Shown: in pieces, positions 17,431 to 25,647 of the stretch
Layout: each line of letters begins with the position of its first letter
How positions within the stretch are numbered: position 1 is the stretch's first letter
Assembly (NCBI RefSeq): GCF_001461825.1
Contig: NZ_LLZC01000012.1
Coordinates: 558,001-622,000 of the forward strand
DNA length: 64,000 bases
Direction of reading: 5' to 3'
DNA from: Bacillus velezensis
Lineage (GTDB): Bacteria; Bacillota; Bacilli; Bacillales; Bacillaceae
The notes under the pieces: model-generated
Told to the model about the DNA's origin: nothing
Database searches by the model: none
Seen by the model: only the letters and a program-made list of their open reading frames with translations
Made by a program: the position numbers and the translations under genes

Positions 17431-18309
17431 TTGGATTTAAAGAAGCATTTAGCCTTTATTAAAACGGTTGAAAGCGGCAGCCTGACCCAAGCCGCTGCCA
17501 TATTGAATTACACACAGCCGAACATCAGCCAAATGATCAGTAAATTAGAGGAAGAGTACGGTTTTCCGCTTTTGATCAGACAGCGGCATGGAGTGAGGCC
17601 GACCGCAAATGGCTTGAAAGTGTTACATATTATGAAGGAAATTCAAAAAAACTATGAAAAACTGTCTGAAACCGTTGATAATATTAATGGGTTAGAAAGA
17701 GGGGAAGTCCGGCTCGGCACTGTTACGAGCGTGGCGGTAAAATGGCTGCCGAAAATTTTGAGGGAATTTAATGAGCTGTATCCTTCCATTAAGGTGCATT
17801 TGTTTGAAGGAAATTCTACTGAACTGGAAGAATGGCTGAAAGATGACCGGATTGATGCGGCGATCGGGACATCCCACAGCGAGAAGTGGCATTTTTACCC
17901 GTTGGCAGAGGACCCGATTGTAGCGGTGATGAGCCCGCAGCATGAATTGGCGCAATGTGAAACGGTTCCGTTACATGTCATGGAGTCCGTCAAATGTATC
18001 GTGCCTTATCCGGAGACACATTTTGATGTGCTGAAAGTGCTGAAGGAAGAAAAGATCACGCCGCGGGTCGCCTATCAAATCAGAGGGGATGAAGCGATTA
18101 TTGCAATGGTGCGGAACAATCTGGGGATCAGCATCTTGCCGCAGCTTTTGGTGAATGATTGTGATGTGCTCATCAAACGGTTCGACCGGTATGTCTCCAG
18201 GCAGCTCGGCATTTTGACAGCTCATGCAAAGGAGACGCAGACACCTTCTGTCCAGAAACTGATTCAATGTATACAAGAATGGGTTGCGGTCCATCAGGCT
18301 TCTGTCTGA
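17431..18309 (+). CDS. LysR-family transcriptional regulator, 292 aa
   Basis: Typical LTTR. The N-terminal winged helix-turn-helix includes GSLTQAAAILNYTQPNISQMISKLEEE (residues about 16-42), followed by a linker helix and a periplasmic-binding-like effector domain starting near residue 90 (GEVRLGTVTSVA). The start is TTG 17431 after GGGAGATG. It probably controls itself and the divergent GlpM-like gene. The effector cannot be predicted. No convincing T-run terminator follows; the next 75 bp contain the end of a decayed gene on the other strand. Confidence 0.85.
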   Translation: MDLKKHLAFIKTVESGSLTQAAAILNYTQPNISQMISKLEEEYGFPLLIRQRHGVRPTANGLKVLHIMKEIQKNYEKLSETVDNINGLERGEVRLGTVTSVAVKWLPKILREFNELYPSIKVHLFEGNSTELEEWLKDDRIDAAIGTSHSEKWHFYPLAEDPIVAVMSPQHELAQCETVPLHVMESVKCIVPYPETHFDVLKVLKEEKITPRVAYQIRGDEAIIAMVRNNLGISILPQLLVNDCDVLIKRFDRYVSRQLGILTAHAKETQTPSVQKLIQCIQEWVAVHQASV

Positions 18310-18326
18310 AGAAGCCTGATATGCGT

Positions 18327-18627
18327 TTAAGCCGGTTCAGCATAATAGACCTGTATAAAATATGTCACCGGTTCATCCGAGGAATTAAAATAACTGTGCG
18401 GCATCGCCCGAAGTCAGCACATGCTTTTCGTCATAAAGCTCAACCGTCAATTCACCGCTTTTGATTAAAATGTATTCTTCCCCTAAATGTGATTTTGCCT
18501 CATGGGCGCAGCCCGGCTTCAGGTCAACTATGCCTTGAAAACAAAAAGTCTGACCGTGACGGTGGTGAGCGAGATTATTTTGATGGCGGGCTTTCGCTTG
18601 TTTATATAAAAAGGGCATCAACGGCAC
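18327..18627 (-). pseudogene. Truncated, frameshifted cupin-domain gene remnant
   Basis: Read on the minus strand, the first frame gives a cupin core (GCAHEAKSHLGEEYILIKSG... then TSGDAAQ) and stops at 18385. In a shifted frame the sequence continues in the style of a cupin C-terminus (YFNSSDEPVTYFIQVYYAEPA) to a stop at 18327. One small indel near 18392 would explain this. The 5' end is also missing: the reading frame runs into the loaP terminator with no ribosome-binding site and no N-terminal domain. The intact gene was probably an XRE-cupin regulator or a free cupin. It marks the edge of the antibiotic locus. Confidence 0.7.
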
Positions 18628-18646
18628 ATGCTGTTGATGCTTTTTT
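18606..18646 (-). terminator. Terminator of loaP
   Basis: GCATCAAC (18615-18622) pairs with GTTGATGC (18633-18640), with A runs on one side and T runs on the other. On the minus strand it lies just after the loaP stop. It could also stop transcription from the other side. Confidence 0.82.
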
Positions 18647-18653
18647 TGACATG

Positions 18654-19184
18654 CTAGGGTTTGGAGAGCACTTCAATTCCGACGTTGACCATTTTGTCCA
18701 GTCCCATAAAAGACAGGCAGATTTTGGCGCGTCTTTTTCTTTTATCGATCTTTTTAATAATGCCTTCCATTCCTTTAAGAGGCCCTGAGGCAACGGTTAC
18801 TTTTGAATTTTCAATATAGACTTTTGAATAATCTACAGTGTCTCCTTCTCCGATCAGCCTGATAATAGGGAGGATTTCTTCATCTGTAATTGTCGTGAAA
18901 TAGGTTTTACGCTCTTTGGAATAATATGCGCCGTTATTCACGATTCTGCATGAAATGGGGAGTTCTTTGATTTTATGAAATGTCCGCTCTGTCATCTTCG
19001 TTTTAAACAGCACATATCCCGGAAACATCTTTTTGAGTGCCTCGTATTTGATTCCGGCTTTTCGTTCTGTGACTTTTTTCTTGGGTATGATTGAGTAGAG
19101 AGCCTGCTCATCAAACTGCAGACGCAGAAATTTTTGAACTATTTCTTCTTTTCCCGACTCTACAAAAAGTGCGTACCATTTCAT
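18654..19184 (-). CDS. loaP: LoaP, NusG-family processive antiterminator, 176 aa
   Basis: Specialised NusG paralogue. The N-terminal NGN domain is visible at residues 1-110, with WYALFVESGKEE at the start and KKMFPGYVLFK at 51-61. A KOW domain follows at about 128-160 (KVTVASGPLKGMEGIIKK). LoaP from this group of Bacillus is known to bind elongating RNA polymerase and an RNA element in the dfn and macrolactin leaders, and to allow read-through of terminators over long polyketide operons. The ATG at 19184 follows AAGGAGGA. It is divergent from dfnA across the 734-bp control region. Being a separate monocistronic gene with its own terminator, it can be regulated independently of the cluster. 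Confidence 0.93.
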   Translation of the reverse strand: MKWYALFVESGKEEIVQKFLRLQFDEQALYSIIPKKKVTERKAGIKYEALKKMFPGYVLFKTKMTERTFHKIKELPISCRIVNNGAYYSKERKTYFTTITDEEILPIIRLIGEGDTVDYSKVYIENSKVTVASGPLKGMEGIIKKIDKRKRRAKICLSFMGLDKMVNVGIEVLSKP

Positions 19185-19215
19185 GACTGGATCCTCCTTA
19201 GAATAATAAGAAATT

Positions 19216-19221
19216 ATTATA
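19216..19221 (-). promoter_or_regulatory. Candidate loaP -10 element
   Basis: TATAAT on the minus strand, about 32 nt before the loaP start. No good -35 is seen. Two direct copies of AGTATTTAA (19229-19237 and 19243-19251, 14 bp apart) lie where the -35 region would be, so an activator may be needed. Confidence 0.4.
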
Positions 19222-19376
19222 CAAAGAAAGTATTTAATGGATAGTATTTAAAGTGATTAAAAATTTTTCTAATTCGTCTTTTTTTTACATAATATATGAA
19301 AATGAAAAATAAGTATAGACCCAATTGATAGAGAAGCGATGAATTTTCTTTGACATGAAAAGGGTTCAGGGAATTA

Positions 19377-19445
19377 TCTGACATTTATCCCGAAACAATT
19401 ATGCCGACTGTCCACCGAATATAAAACTGTGGAATAAATGTCAGA
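19377..19445. promoter_or_regulatory. 12-bp perfect inverted repeat upstream of the dfn promoter
   Basis: TCTGACATTTAT (19377-19388) and ATAAATGTCAGA (19434-19445) are perfect inverted repeats separated by 45 bp. They end about 19 bp before the dfn -35 box. The position fits an operator pair for a DNA-binding regulator. Which protein binds is unknown. Confidence 0.5.
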
Positions 19446-19463
19446 AAATAACGAAATAAAGCC

Positions 19464-19493
19464 TTGACATTATTATCTATAAATTGATATTAT
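19464..19493 (+). promoter_or_regulatory. dfn operon promoter
   Basis: A perfect TTGACA (19464-19469) is followed at 18 bp by TATTAT (19488-19493). Transcription would start near 19500, giving a leader of about 420 nt before dfnA. Confidence 0.65.
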
Positions 19494-19499
19494 TCTCTT

Positions 19500-19918
19500 T
19501 AAATAGCAACTATTTGTTAAATTTATTAAATTGATGTAAAGCACCTATTAAATTTCAATCGCTGTTTCGGCACGTTGAAGAGGAAATAGGGATTATAAAA
19601 ATGATTGTAGTGTATATATCTACATATACATGATAAGGGAGAAGTGTGCCGTTATCGCTGTTTTCGGGCATATTGGCACTGCAGCTTGTCATGAGAAACA
19701 TTCAGTAAACAAGCAATATGTTTTAATATAAATTATGTTAGAAAAGGAAAACACAATGCGTTTGCGATTTTTAAACCTGTGCTGAATCGCAAACGCGTTT
19801 GTGTTTTTATTTTTATGCCGGTGTTTACACCAGTCAATATATGAAAATAAGAGACGTTTTTGTATGGAGAACCACATGTGATGTACAAAATTGGCGATGC
19901 GGAAAGGATGAGGATAAG
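19500..19918 (+). promoter_or_regulatory. Long dfn leader RNA, LoaP-responsive antitermination region
   Basis: Untranslated leader of about 420 nt between promoter and dfnA. It contains a motif present twice, at 19558-19572 (ATCGCTGTTTCGGCA) and 19654-19670 (ATCGCTGTTTTCGGGCA). The second copy lies in the loop of a hairpin closed by GTGCC (19646-19650) and GGCAC (19675-19679). A strong intrinsic terminator follows. A leader with an RNA recognition element and a downstream terminator is the known design for LoaP control. Which segment LoaP binds cannot be decided from sequence alone. Confidence 0.7.
19748..19816 (+). terminator. Intrinsic terminator inside the dfn leader
   Basis: The 5' arm 19748-19769 (core GCGTTTGCGATT) pairs with the 3' arm 19785-19807 (core AATCGCAAACGC). 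The stem is about 22 bp with one bulge and one G-U pair, around a loop of about 15 nt, and is followed by a T-rich tract to 19814. It ends about 100 nt before dfnA, so most transcripts should stop here unless RNA polymerase has been modified. Confidence 0.9.
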
Positions 19919-22177
19919 ATGCTTACGTTTGTGTTCCCGGGGCAGGGTTCTCAATTTAAAGGAATGGGAGCCGGACTGTTTGATGAATTTCAAGATCTGA
20001 CACGTCAGGCTGATGACATATTAGGCTACTCTATAGAAGAATTGTGTCTGGAGGATCCGAATCACCAGCTGGGGAAAACGCAATTTACCCAGCCGGCGTT
20101 ATATACGGTGAGTGCACTCAGTTATTTAAAGAAAATGAAAGAGTCCGGCAGAGAGCCTGATTACGCCGCAGGGCACAGTTTAGGAGAATATAATGCGTTA
20201 TTTGCGGCCGGCTGCTTTGATTTTGAGACCGGTTTGCAGCTTGTTAAAAAAAGAGGGGAGCTCATGAGCAAGGCAGCTCCCGGAGGCATGGCGGCGGTTT
20301 TGGGGTTTACGGCTGAACAAGTAAAAGAGGTTCTATCCGATTATCATCTGACCGGCATTGATATCGCTAACCACAATTCACCTTCGCAAATTGTGATCGC
20401 CGGAACGAAACAAGACATTGAAAAAGCGGGCCCCGTCTTTGAAAAAGCCGGCGTGAGAATGTACCTTCCTTTAAATGTGAGCGGCGCCTTCCATTCCCGC
20501 TATATGAAAGATGCTGAAAAAGAGTTTGCAGATTATTTAGAAGAAACGGCGTTTTTGCCTCTTCGTTTTCCGGTGATCTCAAATCTTCATGCCGCACCTT
20601 ATAAGAATGATGAAATCAAAACAAATCTGACTCTGCAAATGACCAATCAGGTAAAGTGGACGGACACGATACGCCGTCTGATGGGACTTGAAAATAATGA
20701 AATTGCAGAAGTCGGGCCCGGGGAAGTGCTGACAAAACTGACGCGTCAGATTAAAAAAGATGCCGTCCCATTACCTATGCCGAAAGAAGAGTCTGATACT
20801 GCTGATGTTAAAGCATCGGCAGCTGATTCGCAAAAAACGGCGGGAATGAGATTAGGGAACGAAGATTTTAAAAAAGAGTATAACATCCAATATGCTTACA
20901 TGACGGGCTCCATGTACAGGGGAATTGCTTCGGAACAGATGGTCATTAAAGCGGCAAAAGCGGGAATGCTGGGCTTTTTCGGAACGGGCGGATTGAGTAT
21001 CGAACGGATCGGACAGGCCATCGGAACCATCCGGTCTGCACTGCGGCAAGGGGAAACATTCGGAATGAATCTTCTTCATCATATGATGTCACCTGACAAG
21101 GAAGTCAGAATGATAGATTTATATTTGAAAAACGGCATTCATCTTATTGAAGCATCGGCATTTATGGGCATAACCCCCGCTCTCGTTATATACAGGGCAA
21201 AGGGATTAAGCAGGAATCATGACGGGTCGGTGTCAGTTCAAAACAGAATCATCGCGAAAGTATCCCGGCCTGAAGTCGCTGAGGCCTTTCTAAGTCCGGC
21301 TCCGGCTCATGTGCTGGAAAGACTTGTGTCTGATAATCGGCTGACAGCCGGGGAAGCGGCGCTTGCCAAAGAAATTCCGATGGCTGATGACATTTGCGTT
21401 GAAGCGGATTCAGGAGGGCATACCGACCAAGGGATTCCGTATACATTAATGCCTGCCATGATCAGACTCAGAGACCGCATGATGGAGAAGCACGGTTATG
21501 CGAAAAAAGTAAGAATCGGCGCAGCCGGGGGCATCGGCACTCCGGAAGCGGCTGCTGCGGCGTTTCTGCTCGGCGCCGAATTTATCGGAACCGGTTCTAT
21601 TAATCAATGCACGGTCGAAGCCGGGACAAGTGATTCAGTGAAAGATCTGCTTCAAGAAGCGAACGTGCAGGATACGTCATACGCTCCCGCGGGAGATATG
21701 TTTGAAGCGGGAGCAAGGGTGCAGGTGCTGAAAAAAGGCCTGTTTTTCCCGGCAAGAGCCAATAAACTTTTTGACTTGTACAGACAATACAATTCTTTAG
21801 ATGAAATAGATGAAAAAACGAAAACATTAATTGAAGAAAAGTATTTCCAGCGCAGTTTTGAAGAGGTGTATGAGCAGTTGAAACGTGATAAATCTCCTGC
21901 ACAGATCGCCAAAGCCGAACAGAATCCGAAACACAAAATGGCGATGGTATTTAAATGGTATTTTTCTCATACGACAAGGCTCGCTCTGGAAGGAAAAAGC
22001 GAAAGTAAAATAGATTACCAAATTCATTGCGGCCCTGCGCTCGGCGCGTTTAATCAATGGGTGAAAGGAACCCCGCTTGAAAATTGGAGAAACAGGCATG
22101 TCGATCTGATCGGCAAACAGCTCATGGAAGAAACAGCCGGCCTTCTTGCGCAAAGGCTGGTATCGATTACAGGCTGA
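19919..22177 (+). CDS. dfnA: DfnA, trans-acting malonyl-CoA acyltransferase fused to enoyl reductase, 752 aa
   Basis: Supplies extender units to the AT-less synthases downstream. Residues 1-290 are a FabD-type acyltransferase with FPGQGSQ, the nucleophile motif GHSLG (Ser87) and GAFHS, the pattern of malonyl-specific enzymes. From about residue 310 to the end is a PfaD/FabK-type FMN enoyl reductase ([13 protein letters not shown]..., [21 protein letters not shown]) that would reduce double bonds in trans. Fused AT-ER proteins occur in other trans-AT clusters. The start is set at ATG 19919 with GGATGAGGATAAG before it; the frame is open further upstream to 19799 but overlaps the leader terminator. 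It is the first gene of the operon. Confidence 0.92.
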   Translation: MLTFVFPGQGSQFKGMGAGLFDEFQDLTRQADDILGYSIEELCLEDPNHQLGKTQFTQPALYTVSALSYLKKMKESGREPDYAAGHSLGEYNALFAAGCFDFETGLQLVKKRGELMSKAAPGGMAAVLGFTAEQVKEVLSDYHLTGIDIANHNSPSQIVIAGTKQDIEKAGPVFEKAGVRMYLPLNVSGAFHSRYMKDAEKEFADYLEETAFLPLRFPVISNLHAAPYKNDEIKTNLTLQMTNQVKWTDTIRRLMGLENNEIAEVGPGEVLTKLTRQIKKDAVPLPMPKEESDTADVKASAADSQKTAGMRLGNEDFKKEYNIQYAYMTGSMYRGIASEQMVIKAAKAGMLGFFGTGGLSIERIGQAIGTIRSALRQGETFGMNLLHHMMSPDKEVRMIDLYLKNGIHLIEASAFMGITPALVIYRAKGLSRNHDGSVSVQNRIIAKVSRPEVAEAFLSPAPAHVLERLVSDNRLTAGEAALAKEIPMADDICVEADSGGHTDQGIPYTLMPAMIRLRDRMMEKHGYAKKVRIGAAGGIGTPEAAAAAFLLGAEFIGTGSINQCTVEAGTSDSVKDLLQEANVQDTSYAPAGDMFEAGARVQVLKKGLFFPARANKLFDLYRQYNSLDEIDEKTKTLIEEKYFQRSFEEVYEQLKRDKSPAQIAKAEQNPKHKMAMVFKWYFSHTTRLALEGKSESKIDYQIHCGPALGAFNQWVKGTPLENWRNRHVDLIGKQLMEETAGLLAQRLVSITG

Positions 22178-22217
22178 GTATGACCAGCCATTACATTTTT
22201 TCTGCGGAGGACAGACC

Positions 22218-23198
22218 ATGCTGATTGAAAATCATGAATTAACGATGAGCCATGTCGGGTTAGGGAATTTGAATGAGTACGCGCTGCTGCTGTTATTCGG
22301 CAACGCACACAGTCACCATTTAACGGACGGAACGGGATTCCGGCCTGATCAGATGGCCGATCACCAAGGGCTGATTTTGTATCCGGCTTATTTTATGACA
22401 CATCTCAAAGTTCCTTCAGATAAGCCTCTTGATCAGTACCGATTATGGGACGAGGTTTCCGTCGGAGTCGATATCTCCCGGTTTGGAGAAACCATATTAG
22501 AATCTGATTATTTGTTCGGGCCGAAAGGAGCGGTCAGCTCTGATAAAAGCGAGTGGGACCGGGGACGGTTTCCTTCTATGAAAGCCAATAGTTTAATTGT
22601 CGTCGACGTCACACAAACAGAAGGTTCGACCCGAAAAGTCTCAGCGCCTAAGGCTGAATGCATTGCGGAACTTTCTAAGCTAGCCAAGCCGCCTTACGCG
22701 CTGATGCGGTCAAAGAAAATCAGAACGGACGCCTTCGGTATGAAGCCGGGCAATCTCAAAACAGCAGACCCCGTTTCATATCGGGTTCCTGTTGATCAGG
22801 ATGCTGCGCAGGGGCATGCCATGGTGTTTGCGAAATTCAGCAAGATAATGGATGCGGCGGAATTTGAATGGATGACGCGCCGGTCGAAGCCGGGTTTTCC
22901 GGTTTCAATCGCGCGGCATTTATTTTTGCTTGAAAGAGAGACGTATTATTACGGAAATTGTTTTGCAGATGAAGAGCTTGATATTTATATGACGGGACAC
23001 ATTGAAGAATGCGATCCCGACTTTCACGGTGAGTCCCTCGGTATGATCTCAGTGGCGAAAATCAGCTATCAGATTGAAGTCTATATGAAAAGAAATCATA
23101 CATTGCTGGCCATTTCCAAGGTGGATAAGCTGCTGGCGGTGCCGACCTCTTCACAAGATCATATTCCGGATTATAAACGGGTCATCAGGAGTTTATAA
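22218..23198 (+). CDS. dfnY: DfnY, LnmK-like double-hotdog protein, 326 aa
   Basis: No catalytic motif can be named with certainty. The sequence resembles LnmK-type biosynthesis proteins: an N-terminal half with MSHVGLGNLNEYALLLLFG and LYPAYFMTHLKVP, followed by DEVSVGVDISRFGETILESD, and a second half of similar pattern. LnmK itself is a hotdog-fold acyltransferase/decarboxylase that turns methylmalonyl-CoA into propionyl-ACP. The gene sits between dfnA and the free ACP dfnX, so loading or editing an acyl-ACP is a reasonable role. The start is ATG 22218 with CGGAGG 8 nt upstream. The symbol follows remembered FZB42 naming. Activity is unproven. Confidence 0.6.
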   Translation: MLIENHELTMSHVGLGNLNEYALLLLFGNAHSHHLTDGTGFRPDQMADHQGLILYPAYFMTHLKVPSDKPLDQYRLWDEVSVGVDISRFGETILESDYLFGPKGAVSSDKSEWDRGRFPSMKANSLIVVDVTQTEGSTRKVSAPKAECIAELSKLAKPPYALMRSKKIRTDAFGMKPGNLKTADPVSYRVPVDQDAAQGHAMVFAKFSKIMDAAEFEWMTRRSKPGFPVSIARHLFLLERETYYYGNCFADEELDIYMTGHIEECDPDFHGESLGMISVAKISYQIEVYMKRNHTLLAISKVDKLLAVPTSSQDHIPDYKRVIRSL

Positions 23199-23222
23199 AA
23201 TGAAGAATGGAGCTGAAAGTAA

Positions 23223-23495
23223 ATGGAACAAACCAAGGAAATGAAGCAGATCATCGCTCAAATCATTCAGGACATTCAAGAACAGCAGTCATATCGGGCC
23301 GTCGAAGCGGGAGATGATGTGAGAGTCATAGAGGATCTGGGCTTCTCATCACTGGATATCGCTCAATTAGTCGCACAGATGGAGATGGAAACCGGAGTAG
23401 ATCCTTTTTCCCAAGGAGAAACGATTTCCAGCATTACAACCGTCGGCAGCATTTGTGATATTTATCAAAAATATATGGACAGTGCTCAATCATGA
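23223..23495 (+). CDS. dfnX: DfnX, discrete acyl carrier protein, 90 aa
   Basis: Free-standing ACP. The phosphopantetheine site is Ser43 in DLGFSSLDIA, followed by the usual helix II (QLVAQMEME). Its length is right for a stand-alone carrier. Its start follows dfnY by 24 bp with GGAG upstream, and its stop overlaps the dfnB start (ATGA). It probably carries the starter or a modified unit activated by DfnB and reduced by DfnC. Confidence 0.9.
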   Translation: MEQTKEMKQIIAQIIQDIQEQQSYRAVEAGDDVRVIEDLGFSSLDIAQLVAQMEMETGVDPFSQGETISSITTVGSICDIYQKYMDSAQS

Positions 23496-24856
23496 AAACA
23501 GAAAGCGGGGGAGATATCAGCTGGGTGACTGATAAGCTTAGGGAAACGCAAGACAGTGAGTTTCTCATTTTTAAAGGGCAGACTTTTACGTATGATGATT
23601 TGCTGACACGAATCAGCTTTTTTCAGAAAGAACTTGAACAAAACGGAATACGTGAAGGAGAATGTGTGGCGCTTATCGGGGATTATTCCCCGAACGCCAT
23701 TTTTTTGCTGATGGCGCTTTTGTTAAACCGAAATATCGTTGTCCCTCTCAGTAATGAGTCAAGGGAAAAGCATCTCGATATGTTTGAAGACGCGAAAGTG
23801 AATCAAATCATTGAAATAAATGAAAATGACAGCTGGACGCTTCGTGAAGGTTTTGAAAGCGCCTCTCACCCTCTGCTTGATGATCTGCGCGAGAGAGGGG
23901 AGTCAGGCATTATTATTTTCACATCGGGAACCTCCGGCAAAAGCAAAGCATCCGTGTTAAGCGCCGGCCGGCTGCTTGAAAAATATAAAACGGCGAAGAG
24001 AAAACCGCTGCGTACGCTTATTTTTCTGAAATTGGATCATATAGGCGGCATTAATACGCTGTTTGCGATTCTGTTTAACGGGGGGACGATCGTCACATCA
24101 GACAGCAGAACGCCGGAGTCCGTTTATCAGGCGGTCGACAAACATGCTGTCCAAGTGCTCCCCGCCACCCCGACCTTTTTAAACATGCTGCTGATGTCCA
24201 AGGCGGATGCCGGATATAACCTCTCTTCACTCCGGCTGATCACTTACGGCACAGAGCCGATGCCCCAATCAACGCTGCGCGGCATCCACCGGCTGTTTCC
24301 GGATGTACGGCTGAAACAAACATACGGATTAACTGAACTGGGTATATTCTCAACGAAATCAAAAGACAGCCAATCCACTTGGATGAAAGTGGGCGGTGCC
24401 GGAACAGAGACCAAAATTACCGGAGGCACGCTTTGGGTCCGTTCTGAGTCGGCGATGCTCGGCTATTTAAACGCACCGTCACCCTTCGATGAGGACGGCT
24501 GGTACGACACCGGTGACCAGGTGGAAACAGACGGCGAATATATAAGAATTCTCGGAAGAAAGAGTGAAATCATTAATGTGGGCGGAGAGAAAGTGTTTCC
24601 GGCAGAGGTGGAAAGCGTCTTTCTGGAGATACCGAATGTCCGGGATGTTCTCATAACGGGCAGAAAAAATCCGATTACGGGCGAGATTGTCGCGGCAGAG
24701 GCCGTGCTTGAAAAAGAGGAAGATATCAAATCTTTCAGAAAGCGGGCCGTAGCTCATTGCAGACAGAAGCTGCAGCCATATCAGATACCGCAGATCATCT
24801 CTGTTACAGATCGGAAACTGTCTAATGATCGATTTAAAAAAATAAGAAACGTGTAA
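23492..24856 (+). CDS. dfnB: DfnB, AMP-dependent acyl-CoA/acyl-ACP ligase, 454 aa
   Basis: Adenylate-forming enzyme of the ANL superfamily. The P-loop-like motif is IIIFTSGTSGKSKAS near residue 140, then TYGLTELGIFS, the adenylate-binding GWYDTGDQVE, RILGRKSEIINVGGEKVFP, and a C-terminal catalytic Lys in RFKKIRNV. It is somewhat shorter than most acyl-CoA synthetases. Four-base overlap with dfnX and lack of a clear ribosome-binding site suggest translational coupling, which fits transfer of its acyl adenylate to DfnX. The acid it activates is not evident; a small starter acid is the likely choice. Confidence 0.85.
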   Translation: MKTESGGDISWVTDKLRETQDSEFLIFKGQTFTYDDLLTRISFFQKELEQNGIREGECVALIGDYSPNAIFLLMALLLNRNIVVPLSNESREKHLDMFEDAKVNQIIEINENDSWTLREGFESASHPLLDDLRERGESGIIIFTSGTSGKSKASVLSAGRLLEKYKTAKRKPLRTLIFLKLDHIGGINTLFAILFNGGTIVTSDSRTPESVYQAVDKHAVQVLPATPTFLNMLLMSKADAGYNLSSLRLITYGTEPMPQSTLRGIHRLFPDVRLKQTYGLTELGIFSTKSKDSQSTWMKVGGAGTETKITGGTLWVRSESAMLGYLNAPSPFDEDGWYDTGDQVETDGEYIRILGRKSEIINVGGEKVFPAEVESVFLEIPNVRDVLITGRKNPITGEIVAAEAVLEKEEDIKSFRKRAVAHCRQKLQPYQIPQIISVTDRKLSNDRFKKIRNV

Positions 24857-24870
24857 AACAGGAGGCAAAT

Positions 24871-25608
24871 ATGAATAACGGAAAAGTAGCGGTCGTCAGC
24901 GGAGGAAGCCGGGGGCTGGGAAAAGCGATTGTACAGACGCTTTTGGATGAGGATTACAAAGTAGCCGCTTTCAGCCGCAGTGAATCTGATTTTATTAACA
25001 CATTGAGAGAGAGTGAAAAGTACCGCGGCCGCTTTTATTGGGAAGCGGCGGATGCGGCGGATGCTGCCGCCATGAAACAGTTTGTTCTTCAAGTATACCG
25101 CAAGTTTTCCAGAATAGACGGCTTGGTCAATAACGCCGGTTTGAACCTTGATCAGCTTCTGCCCCTGACCAATGATGAAGACATTGACCGCATCCTCAAT
25201 CTGAATATCGGTTCAGTCATCAAGCTGACCCGAAACGTTTCCCGGGTCATGCTGAAACAAAATTCCGGATCAATCGTTAACATAAGCTCCATTATCGGTT
25301 CAAGAGGATTTAAAGGCACTTCAGTCTACAGCGCATCCAAAGCGGCTCTTGACGGCTTGACGCGAAGTCTGGCCAGGGAGCTCGGGTCTAAAGGAATCCG
25401 TGTCAATTCACTTGCGCCCGGTTTTGTGGACACTGATATGACGAAAAATATGCCGGAAAAACAAAAATCGCAGATTATCAGAAGGACGCCGATGGGGCGT
25501 TTAGGCGAAACAGACGATATGACCGGACTCGTTCGTTTCCTGCTTTCTCCTGAATCGTCCTTTATGACCGGACAGACAATGGCGATAGACGGCGGATTAA
25601 CTTGTTAA
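24871..25608 (+). CDS. dfnC: DfnC, FabG-like 3-oxoacyl-ACP reductase, 245 aa
   Basis: Short-chain dehydrogenase/reductase, NADPH-dependent. The cofactor motif is SGGSRGLG (residues 10-17), NNAG is at 87-90, and the catalytic residues are Ser140 and Tyr153/Lys157 in YSASK. Full family length. AGGAGG precedes the ATG. It stands between the ligase/ACP pair and the first synthase, so it may reduce an acyl group on DfnX or on the N-terminal ACP of DfnD. The exact substrate is unknown. Confidence 0.88.
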   Translation: MNNGKVAVVSGGSRGLGKAIVQTLLDEDYKVAAFSRSESDFINTLRESEKYRGRFYWEAADAADAAAMKQFVLQVYRKFSRIDGLVNNAGLNLDQLLPLTNDEDIDRILNLNIGSVIKLTRNVSRVMLKQNSGSIVNISSIIGSRGFKGTSVYSASKAALDGLTRSLARELGSKGIRVNSLAPGFVDTDMTKNMPEKQKSQIIRRTPMGRLGETDDMTGLVRFLLSPESSFMTGQTMAIDGGLTC

Positions 25609-25647
25609 AGCACAGAAAAATTCTTTTGTACAAGGGATGGTATCCTC

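Noticed and set aside
18285..18312. Dyad CAGGCTTC/GAAGCCTG at the end of the LysR gene as a terminator
   Set aside because: There is no T run after it, so it is not called an intrinsic terminator.
18489..18788. Plus-strand open frame across the loaP terminator
   Set aside because: It crosses the loaP terminator and the antisense of loaP and the cupin remnant, with no start signal or family resemblance.
19799..19918. Longer dfnA frame starting at 19799 or ATG 19841
   Set aside because: The extra residues overlap the leader terminator, have no ribosome-binding site and do not resemble the start of any acyltransferase; ATG 19919 gives [12 protein letters not shown] directly.
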